From contig NZ_AP018441.1 in assembly GCF_009937975.1 (NCBI RefSeq), positions 5,890,001-5,954,000 of the forward strand: DNA of 64,000 nucleotides, written 5' to 3'. Origin of the DNA: Undibacterium sp. YM2. Its GTDB lineage: Bacteria; Pseudomonadota; Gammaproteobacteria; Burkholderiales; Burkholderiaceae_D. Below are positions 28,970 to 39,905 of the stretch, in pieces; positions within the stretch are counted from its first letter, which is position 1; every line of letters begins with the position of its first letter. A program made the position numbers and the translations under genes. The notes below the pieces were generated by a model. It ran no database searches. It was not told the origin of the DNA and saw nothing but the letters and a program-made list of their open reading frames with translations.

Positions 28970-31900
28970 ATGACTACGACCCTGCCTGTATCTGCCCTCG
29001 AAACCCGTTTGCGCGAGATTTTGCAAAAGCGCATCCTGATACTCGATGGTGCCATGGGTACCATGATACAACGCTATAAACTGACTGAAGAAGATTATCG
29101 TGGCGAGCGTTTCAAGGACTTTACCGGCCCTGAAACCGTGCGTGAACTCTTCGTCAAGGGTAATAATGAATTGCTGTCGCTGACACAGCCGCATGTGATT
29201 GCCGAAATCCATGAGCAATACCTGGCTGCCGGTGCCGACCTCATAGAAACCAATACCTTTGGTGCGACGACCGTCGCGCAAGATGATTACCACATGGCGC
29301 ACCTGGCCTATGAGATGAATGTCGCCTCAGCCAAAATTGCGCGCGCTGCCTGCGATAAATATTCAACGCCGGACAAACCACGCTATGTCGCCGGCGCGCT
29401 GGGGCCGACGCCAAAGACAGCATCTATTTCACCAGATGTGAATGACCCGGCTGCACGTAACGTTACGTTCGACCAGCTGGTGGCAGCTTACCTTGAGCAA
29501 ACCCGTGGCCTGGTGGAAGGCGGTGCCGATGTGCTGCTGGTCGAAACCATTTTCGATACGCTGAACTGTAAAGCAGCGCTGTTCGCCATCGACCAGTTTT
29601 TTGAAGAAACCGGCACCCGCCTGCCCATCATGATTTCTGGCACAGTGACTGATGCCTCTGGCCGTATCCTGTCGGGCCAGACCGTACCAGCATTCTGGAA
29701 TTCGGTGCGCCATGCAAAACCGCTGACCATAGGTCTGAACTGCGCCCTCGGTGCTGCCCTGATGCGCCCGTATGCAGAAGAATTGTCGAAGATTGCTGAC
29801 ACCTTTGTCTGTATTTACCCGAATGCCGGTTTGCCCAATCCCATGAGTGACACCGGCTTTGATGAATTGCCAGCCGATACCTCAGCCCTGCTGAAAGAAT
29901 TTGCCGAAGCCGGTTTCATCAATATCGCCGGTGGCTGTTGCGGCACCACGCCTGACCATATCAAGGCGATTGCCGACATCCTGCAAAGCAAAACCCCACG
30001 CGACATCCCGACTGTACCGCCAGCGATGCGCCTGTCTGGCCTGGAGCCGTTCACGATTGATGAAAGCTCATTGTTCGTCAACGTGGGTGAGCGTACCAAT
30101 GTCACCGGCTCAAAAGCCTTCGCCCGCCTGATCCTGAATGAACAATACGATGAAGCGCTGGCTGTCGCACGTCAACAGGTAGAAAACGGCGCGCAAGTCA
30201 TCGACATCAACATGGATGAAGCCATGCTGGATTCACTGGCAGCGATGACACGCTTCTTGAATCTGATCGCATCTGAACCTGATATCGCCCGTGTACCCAT
30301 CATGATCGACTCGTCGAAATGGACAGTCATCGAAGCAGGCCTGAAATGCGTACAGGGCAAGGCCATCGTCAATTCGATTTCCATGAAAGAAGGCGAAGCA
30401 GAATTCCTGCGCCAGGCCACGCTGTGCAAGCGTTATGGCGCGGCTGTCATCGTCATGGCCTTTGATGAAAAAGGCCAGGCGGATACCTATGCGCGCAAGG
30501 TGGAAATTTGCGAACGTGCCTATCGCCTGCTGGTCGACAAACTGGATTTTGATCCGCAAGACATTATCTTTGACCCGAACATTTTCGCGGTCGCGACAGG
30601 TATCGAAGAACACAATAATTACGCCGTCGACTTTATCGAAGCCACGGCCTGGATACACAAGAACCTGCCCGGTGCCAAGATCAGCGGCGGTGTCTCAAAC
30701 GTGAGTTTTTCTTTCCGTGGCAATGACCCGGCACGTGAAGCGATACACACGGTATTCCTGTATCACGCCATCAAGGCGGGCATGACCATGGGCATCGTGA
30801 ATGCCGGCATGGTCGGTGTGTATAGCGAGCTGGATGCGGAATTGCGCGAGCGTGTCGAAGACGTGGTGCTAAACCGTCGTGAAGACGCGACCGAGCGCAT
30901 GATAGAATTTGCCGCCACATTGAAAGCTGGTGGCAAGAAAGAAGAAGCCACTCTGGAATGGCGCAATGACCCGGTAGAAAAACGCCTGGCCCATGCGATG
31001 GTGCACGGCATCACCAACTGGATCGTCGAAGATACCGAAGAAGCCCGTGCTGCCATCATGGCCGACGGTGGCCGCCCTATCCAGGTCATTGAAGGCCCGC
31101 TGATGGCGGGCATGAATATCGTTGGTGACCTGTTTGGCCAGGGCAAGATGTTCTTGCCGCAGGTGGTCAAATCTGCCCGCGTCATGAAGCAGGCAGTGGC
31201 CCATCTTATCCCCTTCATCGAAGAAGAAAAGAAACGCAGCGGTGACAACAAACCCAAGGGCAAGATCGTCATCGCTACCGTCAAGGGTGATGTGCATGAC
31301 ATAGGCAAGAACATTGTTACCGTGGTCTTGCAGTGTAATAATTTTGAAGTGGTCAACATGGGCGTGATGGTGCCCTGCTCAGAAATCCTGGCCAAGGCCA
31401 AGGCAGAAAATGCTGACATCATAGGCCTGTCCGGCCTGATCACACCCTCCCTCGAAGAAATGGCTTATGTCGCCAAAGAGATGCAGCGCGACCCGCATTT
31501 CCGCATGCTCAAAATCCCGCTGCTGATCGGTGGCGCGACCACCAGCCGCGCCCATACTGCGGTGAAGATTGCGCCTAATTATGAAGGCCCGGTAGTGTAT
31601 GTCGCCGACGCCTCGCGCTCAGTGTCGGTTGCTCAATCACTGCTGACACCGGAAAGCCGTGACCAATACGTCGCTGAACTCGGTAGTGATTACGACCGCA
31701 TCCGTACCCAGCATGCGAATAAAAAAGCCACGCCCATGGTCACGTTGGCACAGGCACGTGCCAACAAGATGAAAGTGGATTTCACTGGCAGCAATGCACC
31801 AGTCAAACCCAAATTCATAGGCCGCCGCCTGTTCAAGAATATTGATCTGGCGACGATAGCCAATTACATAGACTGGGGCCCGTTCTTCCAGACCTGGGAC

Positions 31901-32719
31901 CTGGCTGGCCCTTTCCCGGCGATATTGACTGATGAAGTCGTCGGCGAAGCTGCCACCAAGGTATTTGCCGAAGGTCAGGCCATGCTGAAGAAAATCATCG
32001 AAGGCCGCTGGCTGACGGCGAATGGCGTGGTATCCCTGCTGCCTGCCAATACCGTCAATGACGACGATATAGAAATCTATACTGACGACACCCGCAGCCA
32101 GGTAGCGCTGACTTATTACGGCACCCGTCAGCAAACCGAGAAACCCATCATCGATGGCGTGCAAAGACCTAACCAGTGCCTGGCTGACTTCATCGCGCCA
32201 AAAGACAGCGGCATCAAGGACTATATAGGCATGTTCGCAGTCACCGCTGGCCTGGGCATAGAAAAGTATGAAAAGCGCTTTGAAGATGCGCATGATGACT
32301 ACAGCAGCATCATGCTGAAGTCACTGGCCGACCGCCTGGCCGAAGCCTTTGCCGAATACCTGCATGAACGCGTGCGTAAAGATCTGTGGGGTTATGTCGC
32401 TGATGAAGCCTTGAGCAATGAAGAGCTGATCAAGGAAAACTATAAAGGCATACGCCCCGCCCCTGGCTATCCGGCCTGCCCGGAACATACGGTCAAGACT
32501 GAGATGTTCAAGCAGATGCAGTGTGAAGAAATCGAGATGTACATCACCGAATCATGGGCCATGATACCGGGTGCGGCAGTATCGGGCTTTTACTTTGCCC
32601 ATCCTGAGTCGAAGTATTTTAGCGTGGGCAAGATTGCTGATGATCAGGTCACCGATATGGCAAAACGCCGTGGTGTGCCCAAGGAGGAAGTGGAACGCTG
32701 GCTGGCACCGAATTTGTAA
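28970..32719 (+). CDS. metH: Cobalamin-dependent methionine synthase
   Basis: Transfers a methyl group from methyltetrahydrofolate to homocysteine via methylcobalamin, making methionine. The 1249-residue chain contains all four modules: homocysteine-binding with zinc-ligand Cys residues ([20 protein letters not shown]; about 1-330), folate-binding (about 360-620, starting [13 protein letters not shown]), cobalamin-binding with the cofactor-ligand His in [10 protein letters not shown] (about 650-900) and the C-terminal SAM-dependent activation domain ([13 protein letters not shown], about 920-1249). ATG at 28970 is the usual start. It stands alone, with a possible attenuator hairpin ahead and a terminator-like stem (32760-32785) after it. 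Confidence 0.97.
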   Translation: MTTTLPVSALETRLREILQKRILILDGAMGTMIQRYKLTEEDYRGERFKDFTGPETVRELFVKGNNELLSLTQPHVIAEIHEQYLAAGADLIETNTFGATTVAQDDYHMAHLAYEMNVASAKIARAACDKYSTPDKPRYVAGALGPTPKTASISPDVNDPAARNVTFDQLVAAYLEQTRGLVEGGADVLLVETIFDTLNCKAALFAIDQFFEETGTRLPIMISGTVTDASGRILSGQTVPAFWNSVRHAKPLTIGLNCALGAALMRPYAEELSKIADTFVCIYPNAGLPNPMSDTGFDELPADTSALLKEFAEAGFINIAGGCCGTTPDHIKAIADILQSKTPRDIPTVPPAMRLSGLEPFTIDESSLFVNVGERTNVTGSKAFARLILNEQYDEALAVARQQVENGAQVIDINMDEAMLDSLAAMTRFLNLIASEPDIARVPIMIDSSKWTVIEAGLKCVQGKAIVNSISMKEGEAEFLRQATLCKRYGAAVIVMAFDEKGQADTYARKVEICERAYRLLVDKLDFDPQDIIFDPNIFAVATGIEEHNNYAVDFIEATAWIHKNLPGAKISGGVSNVSFSFRGNDPAREAIHTVFLYHAIKAGMTMGIVNAGMVGVYSELDAELRERVEDVVLNRREDATERMIEFAATLKAGGKKEEATLEWRNDPVEKRLAHAMVHGITNWIVEDTEEARAAIMADGGRPIQVIEGPLMAGMNIVGDLFGQGKMFLPQVVKSARVMKQAVAHLIPFIEEEKKRSGDNKPKGKIVIATVKGDVHDIGKNIVTVVLQCNNFEVVNMGVMVPCSEILAKAKAENADIIGLSGLITPSLEEMAYVAKEMQRDPHFRMLKIPLLIGGATTSRAHTAVKIAPNYEGPVVYVADASRSVSVAQSLLTPESRDQYVAELGSDYDRIRTQHANKKATPMVTLAQARANKMKVDFTGSNAPVKPKFIGRRLFKNIDLATIANYIDWGPFFQTWDLAGPFPAILTDEVVGEAATKVFAEGQAMLKKIIEGRWLTANGVVSLLPANTVNDDDIEIYTDDTRSQVALTYYGTRQQTEKPIIDGVQRPNQCLADFIAPKDSGIKDYIGMFAVTAGLGIEKYEKRFEDAHDDYSSIMLKSLADRLAEAFAEYLHERVRKDLWGYVADEALSNEELIKENYKGIRPAPGYPACPEHTVKTEMFKQMQCEEIEMYITESWAMIPGAAVSGFYFAHPESKYFSVGKIADDQVTDMAKRRGVPKEEVERWLAPNL

Positions 32720-32759
32720 GCACCAGGGGACCGGAGTCTGGCCCTGATTCCCTCAACTA

Positions 32760-32785
32760 GCATCCTGTGGCCTGCTGCAGGATGC
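32760..32785 (+). terminator. Hairpin after metH
   Basis: GCATCCTG (32760-32767) pairs with CAGGATGC (32778-32785). The following bases are TGTATAAAAC, so there is no proper T-run and this is a weak terminator call. It lies between convergent genes. Confidence 0.45.
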
Positions 32786-32795
32786 TGTATAAAAC

Positions 32796-33095
32796 TTAGC
32801 CCATTTCCCTGACTACTATCGTAGTCAGTTCGCTGGCAACCTCGGGGTCAAAGCCCTCTTCCAGCAAGCGCCACTTGAAACTATTGCCGAGCTGCGCTTT
32901 TTTATAGACGTTCAAACGGTGATCCCGTTTAAATTCCAGTACTTTGATTGCCGCCTGCTGCATGACTTTCTGGCGTTTGGCCACGGTCTTGTCTTGCTTT
33001 TTTTTGGCCATTTCCAAGGGTATTTCCTTGATGACAAATTCAGCAAGCTGCAGACCGAACGCTTTTTCTTCTTTTGTACTGAACCAACTAAACAT
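32796..33095 (-). CDS. Small basic protein of unknown function
   Basis: A 99-residue, Lys/Gln-rich cytoplasmic protein that I do not recognise. It is probably mainly helical: EKAFGLQLAEFVIKEIP then a basic segment around 30-65. It has no membrane segment, no Cys cluster and no nucleic-acid motif that I can name. A TATAAT lies on the minus strand at 33200-33205, about 105 bases upstream of the ATG and a plausible promoter. Convergent with metH, and single-gene. Confidence 0.6.
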   Translation of the reverse strand: MFSWFSTKEEKAFGLQLAEFVIKEIPLEMAKKKQDKTVAKRQKVMQQAAIKVLEFKRDHRLNVYKKAQLGNSFKWRLLEEGFDPEVASELTTIVVREMG

Positions 33096-33228
33096 GGCGT
33101 GCTTTCTACTTGTATAAAAATCCAGCCCATTGCCACGCTGCCTTGCCTGCGTGCGCGTGTAAGCTGGTTTACCAGAGACAGATGTCTTAAATGCCCTGAT
33201 TATACTGAAACTTTGTCAGGCTTAATAA

Positions 33229-33254
33229 AAAACAGGGGCCTAGGCCCCTGTTCT
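33229..33254 (-). terminator. Intrinsic terminator of the TonB-dependent receptor gene
   Basis: AACAGGGGCC pairs with GGCCCCTGTT around a short CTAG-type centre, and on the minus strand is followed by a T-run. It begins 26 bases after the receptor stop codon. Confidence 0.8.
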
Positions 33255-33280
33255 TATATTACGTCTTGCACTATTGCAGA

Positions 33281-36154
33281 TTACTTGAATACGTAACCTA
33301 CGTTCAGACGGAATGCACGGCCATAAGCATTGTGCAGGCTGTCGTTGTAACCACTGGTTGTGTAGCTGGAGCTTGGATCATAAGGTGCTTTGGAATCCAG
33401 AGCATTCAATACACGCAGACCGATAGTCAGGTCTTTGATACCTTTGTAGGTGTAACCCAGATCCACTGTAGTCCAGCTGGCGACTGCGCATTCAGGTACA
33501 TAAGTCAGGTATTTCGCAACGCCACCCAGGGATGTCGCTGTGGAAGGCTGGCCAGTACCGTAGTGGCAGTAAGACACTGGGTAAGTTTCAGCCGCGTTGG
33601 TGTAACGCATCAGGGATACGCCACCAGTGAAGTTGATTGCACCATTGACTGTGTGGTTTGCCTTGGTCCAGGAAGAAGACAGGCTTGCACGCAGACGTGG
33701 AATGTCGCCAACGCTGGTAGAGAAGTTGGAGATGCCGCCACGTGTACCAACCAGGTTAGTTTCTGGATCACCCGGTTTTTCTGCACGACGGAATTCTATC
33801 GTGTAGGAAGTACGGAAACGTGTATCCAGTTTACCGTTGTCGCCGAGGTTATTGCGCAAAGCCATTTCGACGTCAACACCACTGACTACGGTACTACCCT
33901 GGTTGACGTAGTTACGCAACAGGGAGATCAACGGGCCAGAATTAGGAACGACGTTACCATTCTTGTCTTTAACGAAATTGACAGGATTGGTGTCACGGAT
34001 CACTGTGCCTGGATAAGCATCTTGATTATTCAGGATCAGAGTGGATGACAGGGCTGCAACTTCATCTTCCTTGCGGATATTGTAGTAGTCAACCAGGATG
34101 TCAAAGTCACGTGTAGGTGACAGAACCATACCCAGGGAGAAGCTGCGTGATGTTTCTGGCTTCAGGTTAGGGTTTTGACGGATCAGGGTAGAAATACTTC
34201 TGGAGCAATCTGTATTGTCTGCGCCTGTCAATGGTGTTTTACCATCCGGGCAGCGGATAGGATCAGCCAGGCCGTTCAGGAAAGTCTGCGTACCACCTGC
34301 TGTAACCTGTACCAGTGCTGGTGCACGGAAACCTTGTGCATAAGTGGAACGGAAAGCCAGGGAATCATTGACTGTCCATTTTGCGCCGATTTTTGGTACG
34401 AAATTGGTTTTGAAGCTAGGGTATTTGTCGATACGGCCAGCGAAATCCATTTCAAAGTTTTTCAGGAACGGTGTACGTACTTCAACGAAAGCAGAAGTAA
34501 CGTTACGCTGACCCTGGATGAACTGGTTAGCCAGACCCAGAATCTGACCAGAGCTGGTCAGGTTGTCTGGTGTCAGTGTCATTTTTTCCTGACGGAATTC
34601 AACACCGGAAGCAAAACCGATAGCGCCGCCTGGCAGGCTGCCGAATTCTGTGCTGGCCTTGAAATCAGCCTGGGCGATTTCAGCTACGCCAACGCTCTTC
34701 AGTGGGCGGCTCAGGTTAGGCTGTTTGGCAACATCAGCCAGAGACATGTTCTGGTTGATCAGCTTTTGCACTTCTGGCAGCAACAGGAAGCCGTTAGCGA
34801 TATCAGTACGCTCGGAACGGTTCCACAAAACGCCAGTTTCCCAATCCCAGGTCTTGTATGTGCCTTTCAGGCCAGATGCAAAACGCAGGGCTTCATTGGT
34901 CGTGTTGCTGCCACCAGCGATGTTTTCAAAGCGGTAGACAACAGCGGCACGGCTGGTTGGGAATGGATTGTCAGGATGACCGACCGGCAAGATAGCCTGG
35001 AATGGTGTACCTGCGCCTGACAGGGCAAATGCTGTGGATGGCGTACGGCCATCGATAGTACGTGAACCACCTGTGTAGTCACGGTCTGTCTTGGTGTAGG
35101 CAACTTCAGCAAATGCGGACAGGGTATCGTTGATCTGGTAGATACCACGTGACATCGCGCTGATGTCCTGGCCTGCGCCTTGTACTTCAGCAAAGTCGTC
35201 GAGGTTGTAGTTACAGAACTGACGGCCATACAGAGCACTTGTCGTAGCGATATTGTATTGGGAACCACCTGTGATCAAACGGGATGGGTCGCAATTGGTG
35301 CGGTTGACGACGTTGGCATCATTGGCTGAGAAGAATGTGCCGCTACCTGGAGTACGCTCACGGTAGAAGAAAGGCTGGTTACTCGCGAAGCTGGAGTAAG
35401 GTGACAGACGGCTGTTGAGCACGCTGTACAGGTCTTTTTCTACGTCGTTGGCATCCTTGATGGCAACGCGGTCACGCTTGGATACTTCAGCACTGACAGT
35501 GATGTTGTAACCGTCTTGTGCGTAGTTACCAAAACCGGCAAAACCACTGATGCTTTTTTTCTTGAACTGGTTGTTGTCATTAGCACCAATGCTGGCATTC
35601 ATTTGTATGCCCTGATAATCGCTCTTGGTGATGAAGTTGATAACACCGGCGATAGCGTCAGAGCCGTAAACTGCAGATGCACCATCCTTGAAGATCTCTA
35701 CGCGTTCCAGCATAGACAAAGGAATGCTGTTGATATCGTACAGTGTCGATTGACCTTGATTAGGATTGGCATAAGCCGATGGCGTCATACGACGGCCATT
35801 CAACAAAATCAGCGTGGAACTGGAACCGAGGCCACGCAGGGATGCTGTCGCTACGCCGCGGGAAAAGCCGCCATCAACTGCATCGAATGCGCTGCCGCTG
35901 CCCAGGGCAGGGATAGTGCGCAGCAATTCAGCAACAGATGTTGCACCGCTCTGGCTGATATCTTTTGCCGTCAGAGTCTGGATAGGAGAGGTACCTTCTT
36001 TATCAATACGCTTGATGTGGGAACCAGTGACTTCAATTTTTTGAATTTTTTCTGCTGGCTCTGTCTGCGCGTGAGCATTGACGAGCATACTGCCAGACAA
36101 CATTGCCAGTGCCAGCTTGACAGCATAAGCACATTTCTTCTCTTGATAAAACAT
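33281..36154 (-). CDS. TonB-dependent outer-membrane receptor
   Basis: A 957-residue outer-membrane transporter powered through TonB. The signal peptide ends near residue 30 (VNAHAQ). The TonB box region is followed by a plug domain (about 45-170) with the segments SLRGLGSSSTLILLNGRR and VEIFKDGASAVYGSDAIAGV. The remaining residues form the barrel, ending in LNVGYVFK with the C-terminal aromatic residue typical of outer-membrane barrels. GGAGATT precedes ATG at 36154. Large receptors of this plug type often import carbohydrates or organic acids, but the substrate cannot be read here. It is divergent from a LysR gene that may control it. Confidence 0.93.
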   Translation of the reverse strand: MFYQEKKCAYAVKLALAMLSGSMLVNAHAQTEPAEKIQKIEVTGSHIKRIDKEGTSPIQTLTAKDISQSGATSVAELLRTIPALGSGSAFDAVDGGFSRGVATASLRGLGSSSTLILLNGRRMTPSAYANPNQGQSTLYDINSIPLSMLERVEIFKDGASAVYGSDAIAGVINFITKSDYQGIQMNASIGANDNNQFKKKSISGFAGFGNYAQDGYNITVSAEVSKRDRVAIKDANDVEKDLYSVLNSRLSPYSSFASNQPFFYRERTPGSGTFFSANDANVVNRTNCDPSRLITGGSQYNIATTSALYGRQFCNYNLDDFAEVQGAGQDISAMSRGIYQINDTLSAFAEVAYTKTDRDYTGGSRTIDGRTPSTAFALSGAGTPFQAILPVGHPDNPFPTSRAAVVYRFENIAGGSNTTNEALRFASGLKGTYKTWDWETGVLWNRSERTDIANGFLLLPEVQKLINQNMSLADVAKQPNLSRPLKSVGVAEIAQADFKASTEFGSLPGGAIGFASGVEFRQEKMTLTPDNLTSSGQILGLANQFIQGQRNVTSAFVEVRTPFLKNFEMDFAGRIDKYPSFKTNFVPKIGAKWTVNDSLAFRSTYAQGFRAPALVQVTAGGTQTFLNGLADPIRCPDGKTPLTGADNTDCSRSISTLIRQNPNLKPETSRSFSLGMVLSPTRDFDILVDYYNIRKEDEVAALSSTLILNNQDAYPGTVIRDTNPVNFVKDKNGNVVPNSGPLISLLRNYVNQGSTVVSGVDVEMALRNNLGDNGKLDTRFRTSYTIEFRRAEKPGDPETNLVGTRGGISNFSTSVGDIPRLRASLSSSWTKANHTVNGAINFTGGVSLMRYTNAAETYPVSYCHYGTGQPSTATSLGGVAKYLTYVPECAVASWTTVDLGYTYKGIKDLTIGLRVLNALDSKAPYDPSSSYTTSGYNDSLHNAYGRAFRLNVGYVFK

Positions 36155-36440
36155 CCAGAATCTCCTTGGTGGAACATGAACAGGTAAAGCCTGCAAAGAC
36201 GGCAACAATCGCTTAAGTCTCTTGAACTGACTTGAGGTTTCGCGGTCGAACCTAAACGTTGCTTAAACAATGTGCATATCGTCTTGTTTTTACGCGACAG
36301 GGTTTTGCAAAAAGCCTGTGGTTTTCCACAGTCCGCGCAACACTAACAATTCGATACACTTTGTTGCATCTCAGAATGATCCCATTACAATTTCATTACC
36401 GTCCAATGAGAATTTCACAAAAACGTATATAATTATCGTT

Positions 36441-37400
36441 ATGATTGATACCTTACCCATAGAAAAGTACTTCGCCCGGCAACTCAAGATCAAGCATCTG
36501 CGCCTGCTGGTAGAACTGGCGGATAAGCAGACGGTTGCTCAGGTTGCGGCGACTTTGCATGTCAGCCAGCCGGCTGTTTCCAAGATGCTGGGTGAAATGG
36601 AAGAAGGAATAGGTGTCAAGTTATTTGAGCGTGCTGGCCGTGGTATAAAACCAACACCCTCTGGCGAATGTCTTATCAGACATGCCAGAGAAGTTTTATT
36701 TAATTTACAAAAAGCACATCAGGAGATGCGTTCGCTGGCTACCGGCACGGTCGGCAAAGTCACGGTAGGCATCCTCAGTGTGGTCTCGACCACCATCATT
36801 CCCAAGGCGGTGAAGATACTCAAGGCCAGCTGGCCCAATGTCACCTTATGCATCATGGATGGCACGGTCGATCAGCTCTTGCATGAACTGCGCGAAGGCA
36901 AGATAGACATGGTCATAGGCCGTGTGTTTTCTGAACGTGCGGCAGAACACCTGCAGGAAGAAGTCTTGTATGACGATCCCCTGGTCATCGTCACCTCCAG
37001 CAAGAACCCGCTGGCAAGACGCGATAACCTGACCTGGATGGATTTGAATAACCTGCCCTGGATTTTGTCGGTAGAAGAATCACCGACGCATCAGCGCATG
37101 ATCAACCTGCTGGCCAAGAACGGTTTGAACAAACCTACCGACGTCATTGAATCGGTATCGCGCTCAGTCAACGTGCCTTTGCTGATGGAGCCACCACGCC
37201 TGGGCTTGTTGTCGCTGTCGGCGGCCCGTCAACTGGTGGCGGAAGGTGTCTTGCAAATCCTGCCCCTGAACCTGGGTCACCTGCCCAGTCCGGTAGGCAT
37301 GATATGGAACAAGACCCGGCCTTTGTCACATGCCGCCCTGACCTTCCAGGATTGCATACGCCAGGCTTCGCAATCCTACAAAAACATGCTGGTAGGCTAA
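36441..37400 (+). CDS. LysR-family transcriptional regulator
   Basis: A 319-residue regulator. The N-terminal winged helix-turn-helix covers about 18-78 (LRLLVELADKQTVAQVAATL, VSQPAVSKMLGEME), and the C-terminal effector domain covers about 105-310 (type 2 periplasmic-binding fold). ATG at 36441 gives the helix-turn-helix at the usual position; an upstream frame would add 57 residues of odd composition. It is divergent from the TonB-dependent receptor across 286 bases, the classical layout for a LysR protein controlling its neighbour. Its inducer is unknown. Confidence 0.88.
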   Translation: MIDTLPIEKYFARQLKIKHLRLLVELADKQTVAQVAATLHVSQPAVSKMLGEMEEGIGVKLFERAGRGIKPTPSGECLIRHAREVLFNLQKAHQEMRSLATGTVGKVTVGILSVVSTTIIPKAVKILKASWPNVTLCIMDGTVDQLLHELREGKIDMVIGRVFSERAAEHLQEEVLYDDPLVIVTSSKNPLARRDNLTWMDLNNLPWILSVEESPTHQRMINLLAKNGLNKPTDVIESVSRSVNVPLLMEPPRLGLLSLSAARQLVAEGVLQILPLNLGHLPSPVGMIWNKTRPLSHAALTFQDCIRQASQSYKNMLVG

Positions 37401-37456
37401 GCATGAACATGCTTGGCTGATTTACAATGTGTCCAGTTTCTTCGCCTGGACAGCAA

Positions 37457-38476
37457 ATGCAAACAGATCACTTGTCGTATGGTTCAGATCAGTCGGGGCT
37501 GATTTGTGGCTATGTTTTTGCACATGAACAGCCAGGCAAGCCCCTGGACACCAAAGAGGCAGTCGAATGGCTGCAATCGCGGCACAGCAGCCGCGATGAT
37601 TCTTTCATCTGGCTGCATTTCAATTTATCCAATGTCGCTGCGGAAAAATGGCTGCGCGAACATGCGTCCCTGCCGGACGAGTTTTTCGAAACCCTGCATG
37701 AAGGCTCACGTTCTACCCGCATAGAACACGCTGACCATAGCCTGATCGCGGTCGTCAATGATGTCTTGCATGATTTTGCCTTTGAAGCCTCGGACATCGC
37801 CACCCTGTGGCTGAATGTCAGCAGCAATGTCATGATCAGCGCCAGGCGCAAACCCCTGAAGTCGGTAGACCGGTTGCGCAATGCGGTGAACCAGGGTGAA
37901 CATTTCAGCTCACCGACAGAATTACTGACCCATTTATTGCGTGACCAGGCTGATGTGCTGATAGGCATAGTGCGCAATGTCATCAAGAAAATCGATGACA
38001 TCGAAGATCACCTGCTGGCCGACCGCCTGAATCACAAGCGTGCGAATCTCGGCGAGTTGCGCCGTGTACTGGTGCGCCTGCAAAGATTGCTGGCACCTGA
38101 GCCTGCCGCCCTGTTCCGCCTGCTGCAAAGACCACCAGTCTGGGTGGCTGAGCGTGATGTACAGGAGTTGCGTCAATCGACAGAAGAATTTGCCGTGGTG
38201 CTCAGTGACATGGCTTCTTTGCAGGAACGCATCAAGCTCTTGCAGGAAGAAATTGCCGCCAGCGTCAATGAACAGAATAACCGCTCATTGTTCGTGCTGA
38301 CGATCGTCACCGTGCTGGCCCTTCCCATCAATATCATCGCCGGCCTGCTCGGCATGAATGTGGGTGGCGTGCCCTTAGCGCAACATGAAAATGGTTTCTG
38401 GATCGTCGTTGCCATCGTGGCGACGTTTACTGCGATTGCCGGTTGGCTTGCATTCAGGAAAAACCGCAACGATTAA
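37457..38476 (+). CDS. zntB: CorA/ZntB family divalent-metal transporter
   Basis: A 339-residue inner-membrane protein of the CorA superfamily. A large cytoplasmic N-terminal domain (about 1-275, ending in a long helix) is followed by two membrane helices near the C-terminus. The signature GMN occurs in GLLGMNVGG between them. The length, and GMNVGG rather than GMNF, favour ZntB-type zinc/cadmium transport over CorA magnesium uptake. The start is uncertain: ATG at 37427 would give 349 residues, and neither start has a clear ribosome-binding site. It follows the LysR gene closely (56 bases). Confidence 0.82.
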   Translation: MQTDHLSYGSDQSGLICGYVFAHEQPGKPLDTKEAVEWLQSRHSSRDDSFIWLHFNLSNVAAEKWLREHASLPDEFFETLHEGSRSTRIEHADHSLIAVVNDVLHDFAFEASDIATLWLNVSSNVMISARRKPLKSVDRLRNAVNQGEHFSSPTELLTHLLRDQADVLIGIVRNVIKKIDDIEDHLLADRLNHKRANLGELRRVLVRLQRLLAPEPAALFRLLQRPPVWVAERDVQELRQSTEEFAVVLSDMASLQERIKLLQEEIAASVNEQNNRSLFVLTIVTVLALPINIIAGLLGMNVGGVPLAQHENGFWIVVAIVATFTAIAGWLAFRKNRND

Positions 38477-38515
38477 AGCTGCCCTTCCCTTCCACCAGTA
38501 TTGCAAGGAAAAGCC

Positions 38516-39205
38516 ATGAGCAAACTTTCATTCAATCAGGGATCGCCACAGTTCATTCCGCTATCGACTTATCAGTCCTACCCGGAAACTGAAATGCTGG
38601 CACGTGCGCAAAGCTTTTACGAGGACATGAAAAGGCGCAAGACCATACGCGAATTTTCTGACAGCCCCGTACCACGCGCCGTCATAGAAACCTGCTTGCT
38701 GACAGCAGGTACAGCACCATCAGGTGCCAATCACCAGCCCTGGCATTTTGCCGTGGTCACCAACCCCGCCCTGAAGCACAAGATACGCATAGAGGCAGAG
38801 ATAGAAGAGCGCGAGTTTTATGACAGGCGCGCGCCACAGGAATGGAAAGATGCGCTGGCGCCGCTGGGCACGGACGCAGACAAACCTTTCCTGGAAACTG
38901 CCCCTTACCTGATCGCCATCTTTGGGCAAAAAGCCACACTCATGGATGACGGCAGCGCTGTCAAAAATTATTATGTGCCTGAATCTGTATCGATTGCGGC
39001 TGGCTTTCTGATCTCAGCCCTGCATCAGGCTGGCCTGGCAACACTGACCCATACTCCCAGCCCCATGGGATTTTTGAACCAGTTGCTGCAAAGACCAGAC
39101 AATGAAAAACCGTATATTTTGCTGGTAGTTGGCTATCCGGCAGAGCATTGCCTGGTGCCGAATATACAAAAGAAGCCACTGGAGCAAATTGCCAGCTTCT
39201 TTTAA
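38516..39205 (+). CDS. Nitroreductase-family flavoprotein
   Basis: A 229-residue flavin-dependent oxidoreductase. The FMN-binding segment [10 protein letters not shown] (about 40-50) and the [14 protein letters not shown] segment (about 70-85) are family signatures. It lies nearest the BluB/iodotyrosine-deiodinase branch of the superfamily by feel, but BluB is a cobalamin-pathway enzyme with no pathway partner here, so only the superfamily is called. AAGGAAA precedes ATG at 38516. It begins 39 bases after zntB and could be co-transcribed with it. Substrate unknown. Confidence 0.85.
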   Translation: MSKLSFNQGSPQFIPLSTYQSYPETEMLARAQSFYEDMKRRKTIREFSDSPVPRAVIETCLLTAGTAPSGANHQPWHFAVVTNPALKHKIRIEAEIEEREFYDRRAPQEWKDALAPLGTDADKPFLETAPYLIAIFGQKATLMDDGSAVKNYYVPESVSIAAGFLISALHQAGLATLTHTPSPMGFLNQLLQRPDNEKPYILLVVGYPAEHCLVPNIQKKPLEQIASFF

Positions 39206-39240
39206 ACCTGTAAGCTGATGTCCATCTGAAGGGGTTTCTT

Positions 39241-39708
39241 ATGACTGCCATTTATTCACGCCTGCTGCTGGCCGCCAGTCTGCTTGCCGGCATGGTTATC
39301 AGCCTGGATACCCATGCCGCTGATGATCATGCAGAACTGGTCAGACAGGTCATGCAAACTGAGACCGCCTTCGCCAGGACCATGGAAGTGCGTGACCACA
39401 AGGCTTTCACTGAATTCCTGGCGGATGAAACCATCTTTTTTTCGACCAAAAAAGTCTTGCACGGCAAACAGGAAGTAGCAACAGCCTGGAAACGCTTTTA
39501 TGAAGGCCCTGCCGCCCCTTTTTCCTGGGCACCGGAAACAGTAGAAGTGCTGGAATCGGGCAAGCTGGCACTCAGCAGCGGGCCGGTACGTGACCCGCAA
39601 GGCAAACTGGTGGCGAGCTTTACTTCCATCTGGCGGCAAGAAAGCCCTGGCGTCTGGCGCATCATTTTCGACAAGGGAAATGATGTCTGTGATTGTGCCA
39701 AGCCTTGA
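39241..39708 (+). CDS. Exported DUF4440/SnoaL-like protein
   Basis: A 155-residue protein with a signal peptide (about 1-27, ending THA-A). The mature part has the NTF2-like/DUF4440 pattern: an N-terminal helix (ELVRQVMQTETAFARTME), then FLADETIFFSTKKVLHGKQEV and a curved sheet. The C-terminus carries CDC. It is probably a periplasmic protein with a small-ligand pocket. Enzymatic activity cannot be inferred. It follows the nitroreductase gene by 35 bases on the same strand and ends in a gene-free stretch. Confidence 0.78.
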   Translation: MTAIYSRLLLAASLLAGMVISLDTHAADDHAELVRQVMQTETAFARTMEVRDHKAFTEFLADETIFFSTKKVLHGKQEVATAWKRFYEGPAAPFSWAPETVEVLESGKLALSSGPVRDPQGKLVASFTSIWRQESPGVWRIIFDKGNDVCDCAKP

Positions 39709-39905
39709 ATATGGCAAGACCCCTGTTTTTGCATCAAAACCAGCACAATTTGAGCATAAAACCCACATTCAAGCCGGAATTGTAGGCAGACACACAAAAA
39801 GCTGATGTAACATGCAGAATAGTGCTGCGCGGAATGCATGCCGCGCCCAGGCAGCATATAGGCTGAAAAACGAGCTCAAGCGTCACATTTCCGGACACCG
39901 GTGTC

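Noticed and set aside
28844..28970. SAH or cobalamin riboswitch upstream of metH
   Set aside because: These are common ahead of metH or ahcY in relatives, but I could not find their conserved core sequences here; only a terminator-like hairpin is visible.
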